Notes: generated by a model from the sequence alone, not told the origin. A DNA stretch of 64,000 bases from Streptomyces noursei (GCF_001646665.1 NZ_LWBU01000364.1:1-64000), one strand, 5' to 3'. Counted from the first letter of the stretch, positions 16,966 through 25,448 are shown. Program-made: numbers and translations.

Positions 16966-18381
16966 TCACGGCCGGCGGGCCCTGCCGGACAGGCCGAGCG
17001 CCACCAGCAGCGCGGAGGCGAGGACGATGACCGCGTCGGCCGCCAGGACCGTGCGGACGCCGTCGAAGAGGTCCCGGCCCGTCGTGGCCAGAACCCCCAG
17101 CAGCGGGATGCCGACCGTGAGGGCGACCTGCTGCGTGGTCGTCACCAGCCCGGTCGCGAGCCCCTGATCCTCGTCCGGCACACCGGACGTCACCGTCAGC
17201 CCGTACGAGATGATCGCGCCCAGGTGGAACACGCTCGCCAGCGAGACGCCGACGGTCGCCAGCAGCGCCCCCGACTCCTCGCCGACGCCCAGCAGCAGGG
17301 CCACGAAGGCCCCCTGGCCCAGCAGCGAGCCGACCAGCGTCCGGCGGGCACCGAACCGGCCGATGACCTTCGGCGCCAGCGACCCGGCGAGCACCGACAG
17401 CGCGCCCTGCACACCGAAGACCAGCCCCGTCATGAAGGCCGACAGCCCCAGGGTCTCCTGGAGGTACAGGGTCAGCACGAAGACCACGACGCTCATCATC
17501 GAGAAGGTGACCAGCCCGCCCAGGTTGCCGAAGGCCACCGTCCGCCGCCGCAGCATCGGCAGAGACACCAGCGGGGCGTCGTGCCGCGACTCCACCACCA
17601 CGAACGCCACGAGCAGCACCACCCCGGCGACCAGGCTCACCCGGACGCCCGCGCCGCCGAAACCGTGCTCGGCCGCCGTCGACAGGGCGTGGATCAGCGC
17701 CAGCAGGCCGCCGGTGACGGTGACGGCACCCGGGACGTCGAGGCGCGGCCGGTCCGGCGTACGGGACTCGGACAGCACGCCCGGCGCCAGCGCCGGCGGC
17801 AGCACGACGAGCGTGAACACGGCCAGCAGCCCCATCGTCGAGCGCCAGCCCAGCGTGTCGGTCATGACACCGCCCAGCACCATGCCGACGGTGAAGCCCA
17901 GCGACATCAGCGTGCCGCTGATGCCCAGTGCCCGGTCGCGCAACGGCCCCTCCGGGAACGTCGTCGTCAGCAGCGACATCCCGGTCGGGACGATCATCGC
18001 CGCTCCCAGCCCCTGGAGCGCCCGTCCCGTCAGGAACGACGCCGGGTTCCACGCGCACGTCGCCAGCAGCGACGCGGCACCGAACACCACCAGGCCGGTC
18101 AGGAACAGCCTGCGCCGCCCGTACAGGTCGGCGATCCGCCCGAACAGCAGCAGGAACCCGCCCGACGGCAGCGCGAACGCGGTGACCGCCCACTGGAGCG
18201 CGGACGGGCCGAGCCCCAGGTCCCTGCCCAGCACGGGCAGCGCCACGTTCAGTACGGAGAAGTCGAGCGCCACCATGAACTGGGCGGCGCACAGCACGAA
18301 AAGGACCACCTTGGCGCGGCGGGACAGCCGCTCGGGAGCGGGCGCCGCGGCACGGCCCCGCGGGGGAGTGTCGATCGTCAT
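16966..18381 (-). CDS. MFS drug-efflux transporter (DHA2-like)
   Basis: A 471-residue proton-coupled efflux permease with 13-14 hydrophobic segments. It opens 'VVLFVLCAAQFMVALDFSVLNVALPVL', the D1-type motif of EmrB/QacA multidrug exporters, and contains 'GRIADLYGRRRLF' after segment 2. The ATG at 18381 gives a 22-residue hydrophilic N-terminal tail. It diverges, over 87 bases, from an XRE-type regulator gene, an arrangement typical of a drug exporter and its controller. The substrate is unknown. Confidence 0.88.
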   Translation of the reverse strand: MTIDTPPRGRAAAPAPERLSRRAKVVLFVLCAAQFMVALDFSVLNVALPVLGRDLGLGPSALQWAVTAFALPSGGFLLLFGRIADLYGRRRLFLTGLVVFGAASLLATCAWNPASFLTGRALQGLGAAMIVPTGMSLLTTTFPEGPLRDRALGISGTLMSLGFTVGMVLGGVMTDTLGWRSTMGLLAVFTLVVLPPALAPGVLSESRTPDRPRLDVPGAVTVTGGLLALIHALSTAAEHGFGGAGVRVSLVAGVVLLVAFVVVESRHDAPLVSLPMLRRRTVAFGNLGGLVTFSMMSVVVFVLTLYLQETLGLSAFMTGLVFGVQGALSVLAGSLAPKVIGRFGARRTLVGSLLGQGAFVALLLGVGEESGALLATVGVSLASVFHLGAIISYGLTVTSGVPDEDQGLATGLVTTTQQVALTVGIPLLGVLATTGRDLFDGVRTVLAADAVIVLASALLVALGLSGRARRP

Positions 18382-18468
18382 GCCCCGACCCTCCGCCGCC
18401 CCGGGCGGCGGCGGGGAGCGGCCGCTTATCCTGTTGGCCGCACCACCAGGCAGGGGGGAGACGACCGG

Positions 18469-19374
18469 GTGACAGCGACCGACAGCACGAGTCACAAGGT
18501 CCACCGGCTCGCCGAGCTGCGCGCGTTCCTGATGAGCCGCCGCGCCCGCGTCAGCCCCGCCGAGGCGGGTCTCCCCGGCGGAGCCCGGCGCCGTACGCCC
18601 GGCCTGCGCCGGGAGGAGGTCGCCGTCCTCGCGGGCGTCGGCGTGTCCTGGTACCAGTGGCTGGAACAGGGCCGCGACATCACCGTGTCCCCGCACGTGC
18701 TCGACTCGGTGGCCCGGGTGCTCCGGCTGAGCCCCGCCGAGCGGCGCCACCTCTACGTGCTGGCCGGCCTCAACCCGCCGCCCCCCGAGGTGGATCCGGA
18801 GCAGCGGGACATGTGCGCCGGGCTGCGCCGGCTGATCGACGCGTGGATGCCGTACCCCGCGCACATCATGGACCGGTACTCCAACACGGTCATGTACAAC
18901 GACTCGGCGTCGGCGGTGCTCGGCATGCGCCCCGGCATGCCGACCAACGGGCTCATCGCCTTCTTCACCGACCCGCTCTACCGGTCCCGTTCCAAGAGCT
19001 GGGCGCGCAACGCCCCCCAACTCGTCGCCCAGTTCCGGGCGGCGTGCTCGGAGTGCCCGGAGGACGAGGGCTTCCGCGCGGTGGTCGCGGAGGCGAAGGC
19101 CGCCAGCGCGGAGTTCGCCGAACTGTGGGAGCGCCGTGACATCGCCCCGGCCGGCCTGGTGCACAAGGAACTGGAGCACCCGGTGGTCGGCACGCTCCAC
19201 GTGGAGTCCACCCAACTGCGCGTCCCCGCACGGCCGGACCTGATGATCGTGCTGCACACCCCGCTCCCGGAGGCGGACACGGCGGCCAAGCTGGAGTGGC
19301 TGACGAGCCCGGAGGGGCGGCGGGGAACGGCGTACCGAGGACAGGGCGAGGACACTTCCGTGCCCGTCCTGTGA
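18469..19374 (+). CDS. Helix-turn-helix regulator with MmyB-like ligand domain
   Basis: A 301-residue XRE-family transcriptional regulator. Residues 10-95 are the HTH ('RRTPGLRREEVAVLAGVGVSWYQWLEQGRD'), followed by the MmyB-like ligand-binding domain from about 105 ('AWMPYPAHIMDRYSNTVMYNDSA') to the end. GTG at 18469 is preceded by GGGGGGAG. It diverges from the MFS exporter and probably controls it. Members of this group are common as regulators of adjacent dehydrogenases or exporters in Streptomyces; the ligand is unknown. Confidence 0.9.
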   Translation: MTATDSTSHKVHRLAELRAFLMSRRARVSPAEAGLPGGARRRTPGLRREEVAVLAGVGVSWYQWLEQGRDITVSPHVLDSVARVLRLSPAERRHLYVLAGLNPPPPEVDPEQRDMCAGLRRLIDAWMPYPAHIMDRYSNTVMYNDSASAVLGMRPGMPTNGLIAFFTDPLYRSRSKSWARNAPQLVAQFRAACSECPEDEGFRAVVAEAKAASAEFAELWERRDIAPAGLVHKELEHPVVGTLHVESTQLRVPARPDLMIVLHTPLPEADTAAKLEWLTSPEGRRGTAYRGQGEDTSVPVL

Positions 19375-19469
19375 TCTCCCTGTGTATATCCTCGGCGCGG
19401 CCGATCACGGCGGGGAGGGGGGAACCACAGCTCCCCATGCACATCACTTCAAGGGGAGAACACACCCTC

Positions 19470-20189
19470 ATGCGTACTCGCATTCGTCGCGGCGTGGCCG
19501 TCGCGCTCACCGTTTCCGCGCTCACCTTCACCGCCGCGTGCGGTGGTTCGTCCGACAAGGGCGGCGACAGCGCGGCCAAGGGCAAGGACAAGGACGCCGC
19601 CGCGCCGGCCGACAAGCCGGCCGCGACGCCGCTGACGGCGGAGCAGATGAAGGCCGGCGCCCTGACGGTGGCCGACCTGCCCAAGGGCTGGACCGCCAGC
19701 AAGAACCCCGCCGACGACAGCGCCTACAAGGCGGACAAGCCCGAGTGCCAGCCGATCGCGACGCTGCTCCAGAACAAGGTCGCCGGCGCCACCATCGGTG
19801 CCAACGAGGACTTCGCCGGCGGCAACGGCGCGAACCAGCTCTCGCACCAGATCATGACCTTCCCGGGCACGGGTGCCGCCGACTTCGTGTCGCCCATCGG
19901 CGCCGCCCTGGACAAGTGCACCGGCTTCAAGGTCACCATGGAGGGCGTGCCGGCCGAGCTCAAGGTGGAGAAGCTCACCGCCCCCAAGGCCGGCGAGGAG
20001 TCCCACGGCGTGCGCGTCAGCATGGACCTCGGCGGTGCGATGGAGTTCGCCCTCCACGTCGTCGTCGCCCGCCAGGGCACGGGCGTCTCCCGCCTGGTCT
20101 ACATCCCCGGCACCCCCGCCGCCGCCAAGGACCTGGACGACCTCGCCAAGCGCGCGGGCGAGAAGTTCGTCAAGGCCGCCCAGGGCTGA
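19470..20189 (+). CDS. Putative secreted lipoprotein
   Basis: A 239-residue protein with a lipoprotein signal: basic MRTRIRRG, a hydrophobic core and a 'FTAAC' lipobox with the cysteine near residue 25. A low-complexity Lys/Asp/Ala linker (residues 29-55) precedes a globular domain of about 180 residues with two cysteines ('KPECQPI', 'LDKCTGF'), resembling PknH-sensor-like or LppX-like extracellular domains only in general layout. ATG at 19470 follows AAGGGGAGAA. The function is unknown. It is preceded by a 95-base gap after the XRE regulator and probably has its own promoter. Confidence 0.75.
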   Translation: MRTRIRRGVAVALTVSALTFTAACGGSSDKGGDSAAKGKDKDAAAPADKPAATPLTAEQMKAGALTVADLPKGWTASKNPADDSAYKADKPECQPIATLLQNKVAGATIGANEDFAGGNGANQLSHQIMTFPGTGAADFVSPIGAALDKCTGFKVTMEGVPAELKVEKLTAPKAGEESHGVRVSMDLGGAMEFALHVVVARQGTGVSRLVYIPGTPAAAKDLDDLAKRAGEKFVKAAQG

Positions 20190-20216
20190 CCCTGATCGCG
20201 GACTTATCCTCGGGGC

Positions 20217-20570
20217 ATGACTCAGACGACCGACCTCGGCCCCGAGGACCGCAAGATCATCACTCTGGCGCGCAGCGCCCGCGCCCGCAACGGCGTGCCC
20301 GAGGGCGCGGCGGTACGGGACGAGACGGGACGCACCTACGTCGCCGGGACCGTCGCGCTGGAGTCGCTGAAGCTCAGCGCCCTCCGCACCGCGGTGGCGA
20401 TGGCCGTGGCCAGCGGCGCGAAGTCGCTGGAGGCCGCGGCCGTCGTCACCGGCGCCGAAGCCCTCCCGGACGAGGACCGCGCCGCAGTCCGCGACCTGGG
20501 CGGTCCGGACACCCCCGTTCTCCTGGCAGGCCCCGACGGTGAGCTGCGCGCCACCGTGAGCGCCGGCTGA
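20217..20570 (+). CDS. Cytidine-deaminase-like protein lacking catalytic motifs
   Basis: A 117-residue protein aligning by pattern with cytidine deaminase: 'TYVAGTVALESLKLSALRTAVAMAVASG' occupies the place of the deaminase core where HAE/CAE and PCxxC zinc motifs normally sit. Here the zinc-binding His/Cys and the catalytic Glu are missing; the whole protein contains no cysteine and no histidine. It therefore cannot be a standard zinc deaminase. Such degenerate copies next to era occur in related actinomycetes, to my recollection. The stop overlaps the next gene by TGATG. Confidence 0.7.
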   Translation: MTQTTDLGPEDRKIITLARSARARNGVPEGAAVRDETGRTYVAGTVALESLKLSALRTAVAMAVASGAKSLEAAAVVTGAEALPDEDRAAVRDLGGPDTPVLLAGPDGELRATVSAG

Positions 20571-21016
20571 TGGGTTCCACGGGGGCGGCCCGCGGGGCGA
20601 CCCACGCCCGGCTCGTGCTGGGCGTCGGCGCGGTCGGTGTCGTCATCAACGTCGTCGACTGGTTCGTCGGGGGCCACCCGCGGCCCTACCACGCCTTCCC
20701 GCTGCTGCTGGTGCTGTGGGGGGCGGCCGACCTCATGCAGGCGGCCCGGCCGGACGCGGCGCGGCGGGTGCGGGTGGCCGCCGGCGTGCTGATGGTCGCG
20801 ACGGGGCTCGCCGTCGGCGTCCCCGCCGCCGCCGCGCTCGTACGGGGCGACCGGGTCGACTGGCTGGACCTGGTGGTGGGCGTCGTGGTGGTCCTCTACG
20901 TCGCCTCGGCGCTCGCCGCCTTGGTGGCGCGGCGGCGGAACCGGGGGCCCGCGAAGGAGCCTGCGGTAGGTCAGGGGGCCCGCATCGGGGAGAATGGCCG
21001 ACATGAGCGCTCGTAA
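20570..21016 (+). CDS. Small integral membrane protein upstream of era
   Basis: A 148-residue protein with about four hydrophobic segments ('LVLGVGAVGVVINVVDWFV', 'FPLLLVLWGAADLMQ', 'VAAGVLMVATGLAVGVPAAA', 'LVVGVVVVLYVASALAALV') and a basic C-terminal tail. No family was recognised. Its start overlaps the cytidine-deaminase-like gene, and its last 14 bases overlap the start of era. It is therefore part of the era transcript, and its translation may feed era initiation. Confidence 0.6.
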   Translation: MGSTGAARGATHARLVLGVGAVGVVINVVDWFVGGHPRPYHAFPLLLVLWGAADLMQAARPDAARRVRVAAGVLMVATGLAVGVPAAAALVRGDRVDWLDLVVGVVVVLYVASALAALVARRRNRGPAKEPAVGQGARIGENGRHERS

Positions 21017-21944
21017 CCCTGAAACCGAAGCCGCCCACCGGGCCGGCTTCGCCTGCTTCGTCGGCCGCCCCAACGCGGGCAAGTCCACCCTCACGAACGC
21101 TCTGGTCGGTCAGAAGGTGGCGATCACCTCCAACCGGCCGCAGACCACCCGGCACACCGTGCGCGGCATCGTGCACCGCCCGGAGGCGCAGCTGATCCTG
21201 GTCGACACCCCGGGTCTGCACAAGCCGCGCACCCTGCTCGGCGAGCGGCTCAACGACGTCGTCCGCACCACCTGGGCCGAGGTCGACGTGATCGGCTTCT
21301 GCCTGCCCGCCGACGAGAAGCTCGGCCCCGGCGACCGGTTCATCGCCAAGGAACTGGCGGAGATCAAGAAGACCCCGAAGGTCGCGATCGTCACCAAGAC
21401 CGACCTGGTGGACTCCAAGACCCTCGCCGAGCAGCTCATCGCCATCGACCAGCTCGGCAGGGAGCTGGGCATGGAGTGGCAGGAGATCATCCCGGTCTCG
21501 GCGGTCGGCGACAAGCAGGTCCGGCTCGTGGCCGACCTGCTGATCCCGCTGCTCCCCGAGAGCCCCCCGCTCTACCCGGAGGGCGACCTCACGGACGAGC
21601 CGGAGCAGGTCATGGTCGCCGAGCTGATCCGCGAGGCCGCGCTCGAAGGCGTACGGGACGAGCTGCCGCACTCGATCGCGGTGGTCGTCGAGGAGATGAT
21701 CCCGCGCGAGAACCGCCCGGCGGACAAGCCGCTGCTCGACATCCACGCCAACGTCTACATCGAGCGCCCCAGCCAGAAGGGCATCATCATCGGCCCCAAG
21801 GGGCAGCGCCTGAAGGAGGTCGGCACCAAGTCGCGCAAGCACATCGAGGCGCTGCTCGGTACGCCGGTCTTCCTCGACCTGCACGTGAAGGTAGCCAAGG
21901 ACTGGCAGCGCGACCCCAAGCAGCTGCGCAAGCTCGGCTTCTAG
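21003..21944 (+). CDS. era: GTPase Era
   Basis: A 313-residue ribosome-assembly GTPase that binds 16S rRNA near its 3' end. The GTPase motifs are G1 GRPNAGKS (21-28), G3 'DTPG', and G4 'TKTD', with the C-terminal KH domain containing 'GIIIGPKGQRLKEVG'. ATG at 21003 was chosen over ATG 20994 because GGGGAG at 20987-20992 stands 10 bases from 21003 but only 1 from 20994. Era and YbeY, 6 kb upstream, act in the same late 30S maturation step. Confidence 0.97.
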   Translation: MSARNPETEAAHRAGFACFVGRPNAGKSTLTNALVGQKVAITSNRPQTTRHTVRGIVHRPEAQLILVDTPGLHKPRTLLGERLNDVVRTTWAEVDVIGFCLPADEKLGPGDRFIAKELAEIKKTPKVAIVTKTDLVDSKTLAEQLIAIDQLGRELGMEWQEIIPVSAVGDKQVRLVADLLIPLLPESPPLYPEGDLTDEPEQVMVAELIREAALEGVRDELPHSIAVVVEEMIPRENRPADKPLLDIHANVYIERPSQKGIIIGPKGQRLKEVGTKSRKHIEALLGTPVFLDLHVKVAKDWQRDPKQLRKLGF

Positions 21945-21990
21945 GGCCCCTGCCGGTCCCACCGGGGCCGCGGCGCCCGTCGGACGGCGG

Positions 21991-22257
21991 CTACGCCCCT
22001 TCCCGGAGCACCCGGGCGACCAGCTCCCGCTGCTCGTCGGTCAGCCCGGGGTCGGCGCAGTGGACCGTCCGGCCGTCGACCGTGATCTCGTAGCCGAACC
22101 CGTCCGGCACGCCCTCCGGCCGCCGTCCGTGCCCGTCCTTCAGTGCCGCCTCGGCCAGGGCGTGCCAGTCGCGGGCGTCGGGCAGCCCCGAGGTGTCCAC
22201 CTCGGCCCGCCGCTCGATGCCCGCGAACCCGCCCGTACGGATGACCCGAATACGCAT
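21991..22257 (-). CDS. Emfourin-like protealysin inhibitor
   Basis: An 88-residue cytosolic protein recognised as resembling emfourin, the proteinaceous inhibitor encoded beside protealysin-like M4 proteases: 'MRIRVIRTGGFAGIERRAEVD' start and a 'FGYEITVDG' strand. No signal peptide. It is downstream of, and 9 bases from, the M4 protease gene on the same strand, so protease and inhibitor would be made from one transcript. It is expected to block the active site of its partner; this is inferred from family and context. Confidence 0.8.
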   Translation of the reverse strand: MRIRVIRTGGFAGIERRAEVDTSGLPDARDWHALAEAALKDGHGRRPEGVPDGFGYEITVDGRTVHCADPGLTDEQRELVARVLREGA

Positions 22258-22266
22258 GGGCCCTGT

Positions 22267-23331
22267 CTACTCCGTCGGCAGGCCCACCGTCGACCAGGCC
22301 TTCACCACCGCGTCGGCCTCCGGGCCGCCCGCGCCGAACCGCTCACGGGCCGCGGCCACCGTCAGCCGGGAGAAGTCGGCGAACTCCGCGTCCACCGCCA
22401 GCCGGCCACCGGTCAGCACGTCGTACCAGACCCGCCCGGCCCGCTCCCAGGCGTTGCCGCCCAGCTCCTTGGCGAACAGGTAGAAGGCGTGGTTCGGGAT
22501 GCCGGAGTTGATGTGCACGCCGCCGTTGTCGGCGCCCGTGTGCACGTAGTCCGCCATCGTCGCGGGCTGCGGGTCCTTGCCGAGGACGTCGTCGTCGTAC
22601 GCCGTTCCCGGGGCCTTCATCGAGCGCAGCGCCACGCCCTGCACCTCCGGCGCCAGCAGCCCGGCGCCGATCAGCCAGTCGGCCTGCTCGGCGGTCTGGC
22701 CCAGCGCCTTCTGCTTGACCAGCGAGCCGAAGACGTCCGACATCGACTCGTTGAGCGCTCCGGGCTGGCCGAAGTACGCCAGGTTCGCGGTGTACTGCGT
22801 GACCCCGTGGGCCAGCTCGTGGCCGATGACGTCGACCGCGATCGTGAAGTCCAGGAAGACCCTGCCGTCGCCGTCGCCGAAGACCATCCGGTCGCCGTTC
22901 CAGAAGGCGTTGTTGTATTCCCGGTCGTAGTGGACGGTCGCGTCCAGCGGCAGCCCCGACCCGTCGATCGAGTTCCGGCCGTACGCGTCGCGGAACAGTT
23001 CGAAGGTGGCGCCGAGACCGGCGTACGCGCGGTTGACGGTCGCGTCGCCGGTCGGATCCGCCCCCTCCGCGCGCACCTTGCGGCCCGGCAGGGCGGTGCG
23101 GTGGCCGGCGTCGTAGACGGTACGGCGGGGCCTGTCGGCGGCCGCGCCCGCGTCCCGGGCGACAGGGGCGGCGCCGGCGACCGTGGTCAGGCGGCGGGCG
23201 GTGCGGTTGGCGGCGTCGGTGACCAGGGTGCGGCGGGCCGCGGCGGCGATGACGGGGTCCGCGGCACGGGACAGGTGGTCGAGGAGGTGCGGTGGGACGA
23301 TCGTGCAGTACGGGGGAGCGGTGCCAGTCAT
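22267..23331 (-). CDS. Protealysin-like M4 metallopeptidase
   Basis: A 354-residue thermolysin-family zinc protease. Zinc and catalytic motifs are HELAH at 171-175 and the third zinc ligand in 'GALNESMSDV' (Glu195), with 'NGGVHINSGIPNHAFY' supplying the late catalytic histidine region. No signal peptide is present. The start 'APPYCTIVPPHLLDHL' matches the short protealysin-type propeptide, whose Cys9 may hold the zinc inactive. ATG at 23331 was preferred to a TTG three codons upstream. It is paired with an emfourin-like inhibitor gene, which suggests an enzyme kept silent inside the cell. Confidence 0.9.
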   Translation of the reverse strand: MTGTAPPYCTIVPPHLLDHLSRAADPVIAAAARRTLVTDAANRTARRLTTVAGAAPVARDAGAAADRPRRTVYDAGHRTALPGRKVRAEGADPTGDATVNRAYAGLGATFELFRDAYGRNSIDGSGLPLDATVHYDREYNNAFWNGDRMVFGDGDGRVFLDFTIAVDVIGHELAHGVTQYTANLAYFGQPGALNESMSDVFGSLVKQKALGQTAEQADWLIGAGLLAPEVQGVALRSMKAPGTAYDDDVLGKDPQPATMADYVHTGADNGGVHINSGIPNHAFYLFAKELGGNAWERAGRVWYDVLTGGRLAVDAEFADFSRLTVAAARERFGAGGPEADAVVKAWSTVGLPTE

Positions 23332-23391
23332 GCTCCGCAATGTGGCAGTGCGTCACGCGGCTGTCACTGGCTGCGACGGCGATTACCGAAA

Positions 23392-23411
23392 AAGAGTGAT
23401 ACCTCACTCTT
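23392..23411. promoter_or_regulatory. Perfect inverted repeat between M4 protease and leuA leader
   Basis: AAGAGTGA, four bases, TCACTCTT. It lies 61 bases upstream of the protease start and 80 bases before the leuA leader peptide. Read on the minus strand it is followed by a TTTTT run, so it could be an intrinsic terminator for minus-strand transcripts; otherwise it may be an operator. Confidence 0.4.
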
Positions 23412-23474
23412 CGACGGTTGGCGTACCGAATCCCGCATACTGAAACAGCACCGCCGCTCACGGTGCCGCTCGGC

Positions 23475-23480
23475 TAGGCT
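23475..23480 (+). promoter_or_regulatory. Candidate -10 box of the leuA leader
   Basis: TAGGCT matches the -10 form common for the main sigma factor in Streptomyces. No convincing -35 was seen. A start site about 7 bases downstream would leave almost no untranslated sequence before the leader peptide ATG at 23491. Confidence 0.4.
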
Positions 23481-23490
23481 TCTCCGCATC

Positions 23491-23538
23491 ATGCGTTTCG
23501 GGCTGCTTCTTCTTAGCTGCCGCGGCGAGGGCCTGTAG
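23491..23538 (+). CDS. leuA leader peptide
   Basis: A 15-codon open frame, MRFGLLLLSCRGEGL, with four consecutive leucine codons (CTG CTT CTT CTT), ending 88 bases before leuA. Leucine-run leader peptides are the classic sensor for leucyl-tRNA charging, and a conserved structured element (the LEU element, a pseudoknot) has been described upstream of leuA in Actinobacteria. Downstream, GGCCGAC (23544-23550) and GTCGGCC (23588-23594) can pair and may form part of the switch. No clear U-tract terminator was seen, so control may be at translation initiation. Confidence 0.75.
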   Translation: MRFGLLLLSCRGEGL

Positions 23539-23626
23539 TCGTAGGCCGACCCCCTCCCCGCGGAGTCTGGTGCTGCTTCGACCCAGTCGGCCGTCCCTGT
23601 GAAGGACAACCGAGGAGCCCTACGCA

Positions 23627-25384
23627 ATGTCCCAGCCCGTCGGCCGCCCCACGCCGGTCACCAACGCCACCCACACCCAGAAGCCGTCCGGGATGCCGGT
23701 CCACAAGTACGGCCGGTACGAGGCCGTCGACATCCCCGACCGCACCTGGCCGGAGAAGCGCATCACCAAGGCGCCGCGCTGGCTCTCCACCGACCTGCGC
23801 GACGGCAACCAGGCACTGATCGACCCCATGAGCCCCGCGCGCAAGCGCGAGATGTTCGACCTGCTGGTGCGCATGGGCTACAAGGAGATCGAGGTCGGCT
23901 TCCCGTCCTCCGGCGAGACCGACTTCAACTTCGTCCGCTCCATCATCGAAGAGGGCGCCGTACCCGAGGACGTGACGATCTCCGTCCTGACCCAGGCGCG
24001 CGAGGAGCTGATCGAGCGCACCGTCGAGTCGCTGCGCGGCGCCCACCGCGCCACCGTGCACCTGTACAACGCGACCGCGCCGGTCTTCCGCCGGGTGGTG
24101 TTCCGCGGCTCCCGGGAGCAGGTCAAGCAGATCGCCGTCGACGGCACCCGCCTGGTGATGGAGTACGCCGACAAGATCCTGGGCGACGAGACGGTCTTCG
24201 GCTACCAGTACAGCCCGGAGATCTTCACCGACACCGAGCTGGACTTCGCCCTGGAGGTCTGCGAGGGCGTCATGGACGTCTGGCAGCCCGAGGACGGCCG
24301 CGAGATCATCCTGAACCTGCCCGCCACCGTGGAGCGCTCGACGCCCTCCACCCACGCGGACCGGTTCGAGTGGATGTCGCGCAACCTGTCCCGCCGCGAG
24401 CACGTCTGCCTGTCCGTCCACCCCCACAACGACCGCGGTACGGCGGTGGCGGCGGCCGAGCTGGCGATCATGGCCGGCGCCGACCGCATCGAAGGCTGCC
24501 TGTTCGGCCAGGGCGAGCGCACCGGCAACGTGGACCTGGTCACCCTGGGCATGAACCTGTTCTCGCAGGGCGTCGACCCGCAGATCGACTTCTCCCAGAT
24601 CGACGAGATCCGCCGCACCTCCGAGTACTGCAACCAGATGGAGGTCCACCCGCGCCACCCGTACGCGGGCGACCTGGTCTACACCGCCTTCTCCGGCTCC
24701 CACCAGGACGCCATCAAGAAGGGCTTCGACGCCATGGAGGCCGCCGCCGCGGCCGCCGGCAAGACGGTCGACGACATCGAGTGGGCCGTGCCGTACCTGC
24801 CGATCGACCCCAAGGACGTCGGCCGGTCCTACGAGGCGGTCATCCGCGTCAACTCGCAGTCCGGCAAGGGCGGCATCGCGTACGTCCTGAAGAACGACCA
24901 CAAGCTGGACCTGCCGCGCCGGATGCAGATCGAGTTCTCGAAGATCATCCAGGCGAAGACCGACGCCGAGGGCGGCGAGGTCACGCCCAAGGACATCTGG
25001 TCCGTCTTCCAGGACGAGTACCTGCCCAACCCCGACAACCCGTGGGGCCGCATCCAGCTGCGTTCCGGCCAGACCACGACCGACAAGGACGGCACGGACA
25101 CGCTGACCGTCGAGGCGGTCGTCGACGGCGCCGAGACGGTCCTGACCGGTGTCGGCAACGGCCCGATCTCGGCGTTCTTCGCCGCGCTCCAGGCCATCGG
25201 CATCGACGTCCGGCTGCTGGACTACCAGGAGCACACGATGAGCGAGGGCGCGTCCGCGCAGGCCGCCTCGTACATCGAGTGCGCCATCGACGGCAAGGTC
25301 CTGTGGGGCATCGGCATCGACGCCAACACCACCCGCGCCTCGCTGAAGGCCGTCGTCTCCGCGGTGAACCGCGCCGCGCGCTGA
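23627..25384 (+). CDS. leuA: 2-isopropylmalate synthase
   Basis: A 585-residue enzyme that condenses 2-oxoisovalerate with acetyl-CoA, the first committed step of leucine synthesis. The TIM-barrel metal site is in 'STDLRDGNQALIDP' (about residue 62) and 'SVHPHNDRGTAVA' (about 265). The C-terminal ~170 residues form the leucine-binding regulatory domain ('GPISAFFAALQAIGIDVRLLDYQEH'). Length and N-terminal extension fit the actinobacterial long form. A GAGGAG lies 11 bases upstream of ATG 23627. Leader-peptide control is suggested by the frame at 23491. Confidence 0.97.
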   Translation: MSQPVGRPTPVTNATHTQKPSGMPVHKYGRYEAVDIPDRTWPEKRITKAPRWLSTDLRDGNQALIDPMSPARKREMFDLLVRMGYKEIEVGFPSSGETDFNFVRSIIEEGAVPEDVTISVLTQAREELIERTVESLRGAHRATVHLYNATAPVFRRVVFRGSREQVKQIAVDGTRLVMEYADKILGDETVFGYQYSPEIFTDTELDFALEVCEGVMDVWQPEDGREIILNLPATVERSTPSTHADRFEWMSRNLSRREHVCLSVHPHNDRGTAVAAAELAIMAGADRIEGCLFGQGERTGNVDLVTLGMNLFSQGVDPQIDFSQIDEIRRTSEYCNQMEVHPRHPYAGDLVYTAFSGSHQDAIKKGFDAMEAAAAAAGKTVDDIEWAVPYLPIDPKDVGRSYEAVIRVNSQSGKGGIAYVLKNDHKLDLPRRMQIEFSKIIQAKTDAEGGEVTPKDIWSVFQDEYLPNPDNPWGRIQLRSGQTTTDKDGTDTLTVEAVVDGAETVLTGVGNGPISAFFAALQAIGIDVRLLDYQEHTMSEGASAQAASYIECAIDGKVLWGIGIDANTTRASLKAVVSAVNRAAR

Positions 25385-25396
25385 CCCCGGCGCCAC

Positions 25397-25448
25397 GAAC
25401 CCCGCCCTTCCCGGACGATCCCCGGCGGATTTCCGGAGGGCGGGGTTC
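25397..25448 (+). terminator. Hairpin after leuA
   Basis: The 12-base arms GAACCCCGCCCT (25397-25408) and AGGGCGGGGTTC (25437-25448) are perfect complements around a 28-base loop that contains a smaller CCGG-rich pairing. It lies 13 bases after the leuA stop. No T-run, as usual in this group. Confidence 0.65.

Noticed and set aside
16966..19374. MFS/XRE pair as part of an antibiotic cluster
   Set aside because: No biosynthetic genes lie nearby; the surroundings are housekeeping.
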